Assembly (NCBI GenBank): GCA_919902745.1
Contig: CAKKRN010000199.1
Span: forward strand, 1-5,046
Direction of reading: 5' to 3'
DNA length: 5,046 bases
Origin: Syntrophaceae bacterium
GTDB taxonomy: Bacteria > Desulfobacterota > Syntrophia > Syntrophales > UBA5619
Made by a program: the position numbers and the translations under genes. The first letter of the stretch is position 1. Every line of letters begins with the position of its first letter. Below are positions 4,334 through 5,046 of this stretch, one piece after another. The notes beneath the pieces were generated by a model. It did not search any database, was not told where the DNA came from, and was given only the letters and a program-made list of their open reading frames with translations.

Positions 4334-5046
4334 ATGAAAAAAATTGTTTTGACGATTGTTGCCATTTTGCTTCTGCTGGCCGCTTATTTGACCCTCTGGC
4401 CGGTACCGATTGAGCCTGTCAGCTGGAATGCGCCCATGCCACCCGGCTATAGCGGCCCACACGCAGTCAACACAAAGCTTGCTAACCTCAAGATGATTTC
4501 ATTGGGCACAGAAGAAGGGCCAGAGCATATCGCCATCGGCAAAGACGGCAAGCTTTACACCACGGTTGCCAGCGGCAACATCCTGCGAATGAATCCGGAT
4601 GGCAGCGCGCAAGAGGTGTTTGTAAACACCGGTGGGCGGGTGCTGGGTTTTGACTTTGACGCAGACGGAAACCTGATCGCCGCCGACGCCGTGAAGGGCC
4701 TGCTGTCGATCAGCCCCGACAGGAAGATCACGGTGCTGACCGACAAGGTAAACGGGGAACCGATCCGCTATGCCGACGCAGTGGTGGTGGCCAAGTCCGG
4801 CAAGATGTATCTGAGCGATGCGTCAACCCGTTTTGCGCCCAAAGATTGGGGCGGGACGTTTGAAGCCAGCGTTCTGGACATTCTGGAGCAGGCATCAACC
4901 GGCCGTATTCTGGAGTACGACCCGGCAAACAAAACGACTCGAGTCGCGGCGAAAGGTTTTAGTTTTGCCAACGGCGTCGCCCTGAGCCAGGATGAACAAA
5001 CGCTGTTCGTCAATGAAACCGGTAAATACCGTGTGTGGAAGATTTC
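4334..5046 (+). CDS. Membrane-anchored strictosidine synthase / SMP-30-like beta-propeller protein, C-terminus missing
   Basis: An open frame of 237 codons that runs off the right edge. The ATG at 4334 follows an AGGAGGAGGG ribosome site. Residues 1-22 (MKKIVLTIVAILLLLAAYLTLW) form a Lys-led hydrophobic stretch, a signal anchor or uncleaved signal, so the protein is probably periplasmic and tethered to the inner membrane. After that come beta-propeller-type repeats: GPEHIAIGKDGKLYT (62-76), GFDFDADGNLIAAD (105-118), VVVAKSGKMYLSD (150-162) and the strictosidine-synthase signature TGRILEYDP...FANGVALSQDEQTLFVNET (189-229). N213 fits the conserved metal-site Asn. Relatives include lactonases/esterases of the gluconolactonase, paraoxonase and APMAP kind; few bacterial members have a known substrate, and alkaloid synthesis is not implied. 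One oddity: the usual Asn-Asp before the third blade reads ADAV (147-150). Confidence 0.88.
   Translation, partial: MKKIVLTIVAILLLLAAYLTLWPVPIEPVSWNAPMPPGYSGPHAVNTKLANLKMISLGTEEGPEHIAIGKDGKLYTTVASGNILRMNPDGSAQEVFVNTGGRVLGFDFDADGNLIAADAVKGLLSISPDRKITVLTDKVNGEPIRYADAVVVAKSGKMYLSDASTRFAPKDWGGTFEASVLDILEQASTGRILEYDPANKTTRVAAKGFSFANGVALSQDEQTLFVNETGKYRVWKI

Noticed and set aside
4213..4413. Plus-strand 66-codon frame between yhhQ and the propeller gene
   Set aside because: It overlaps the end of yhhQ and the start of the propeller gene in a different frame; the frame at 4334 has a better ribosome site and family motifs.

Overview
The window reads as ordinary bacterial chromosome, moderately GC-rich, with dense genes, Shine-Dalgarno sites and a tRNA that carries an encoded CCA end. 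The short single-module QueF (138 residues) argues against an enteric gammaproteobacterium, whose QueF is about twice as long. Together with the YhhQ partner, the PuuE-like deacetylase and the general style of the genes, this suggests a Gram-negative bacterium, perhaps deltaproteobacterial in the old sense. That assignment is low-confidence inference. No mobile element, CRISPR array or phage gene is visible.

Left half, minus strand, in order of transcription: a tRNA-Gln(CUG) with a good intrinsic terminator (2791-2897); a small transglutaminase-like protein (1909-2607); a nucleoside diphosphate kinase, ndk (1202-1654), with a strong sigma70-type promoter and a leader of about 180 nt that can fold; a PuuE-like polysaccharide deacetylase-family hydrolase (213-1088); and the first 38 codons of a TerC/YjbE-type membrane protein that runs off the left edge. 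The last three may be co-transcribed, but the 112-nt ndk-deacetylase gap leaves this open.

Right half, plus strand: queF (3118-3534) overlaps yhhQ (3527-4225) by 8 nt. YhhQ imports the queuosine precursors preQ0/preQ1 and QueF reduces preQ0 to preQ1, so the pair forms a compact precursor-salvage unit for tRNA queuosine. After 108 nt, with a candidate promoter, comes a membrane-anchored strictosidine-synthase/SMP-30-like beta-propeller protein, cut by the right edge after 237 codons. It has no start-to-stop frame inside the window, so it is easy to miss.

I found no convincing new multi-gene system. The points most worth a second look are the foldable ndk leader, an operator-like dyad upstream of the transglutaminase-like gene, that protein's missing canonical catalytic Asp, the link between the deacetylase and TerC genes with three possible terC starts, and the overlapping queF-yhhQ pair.
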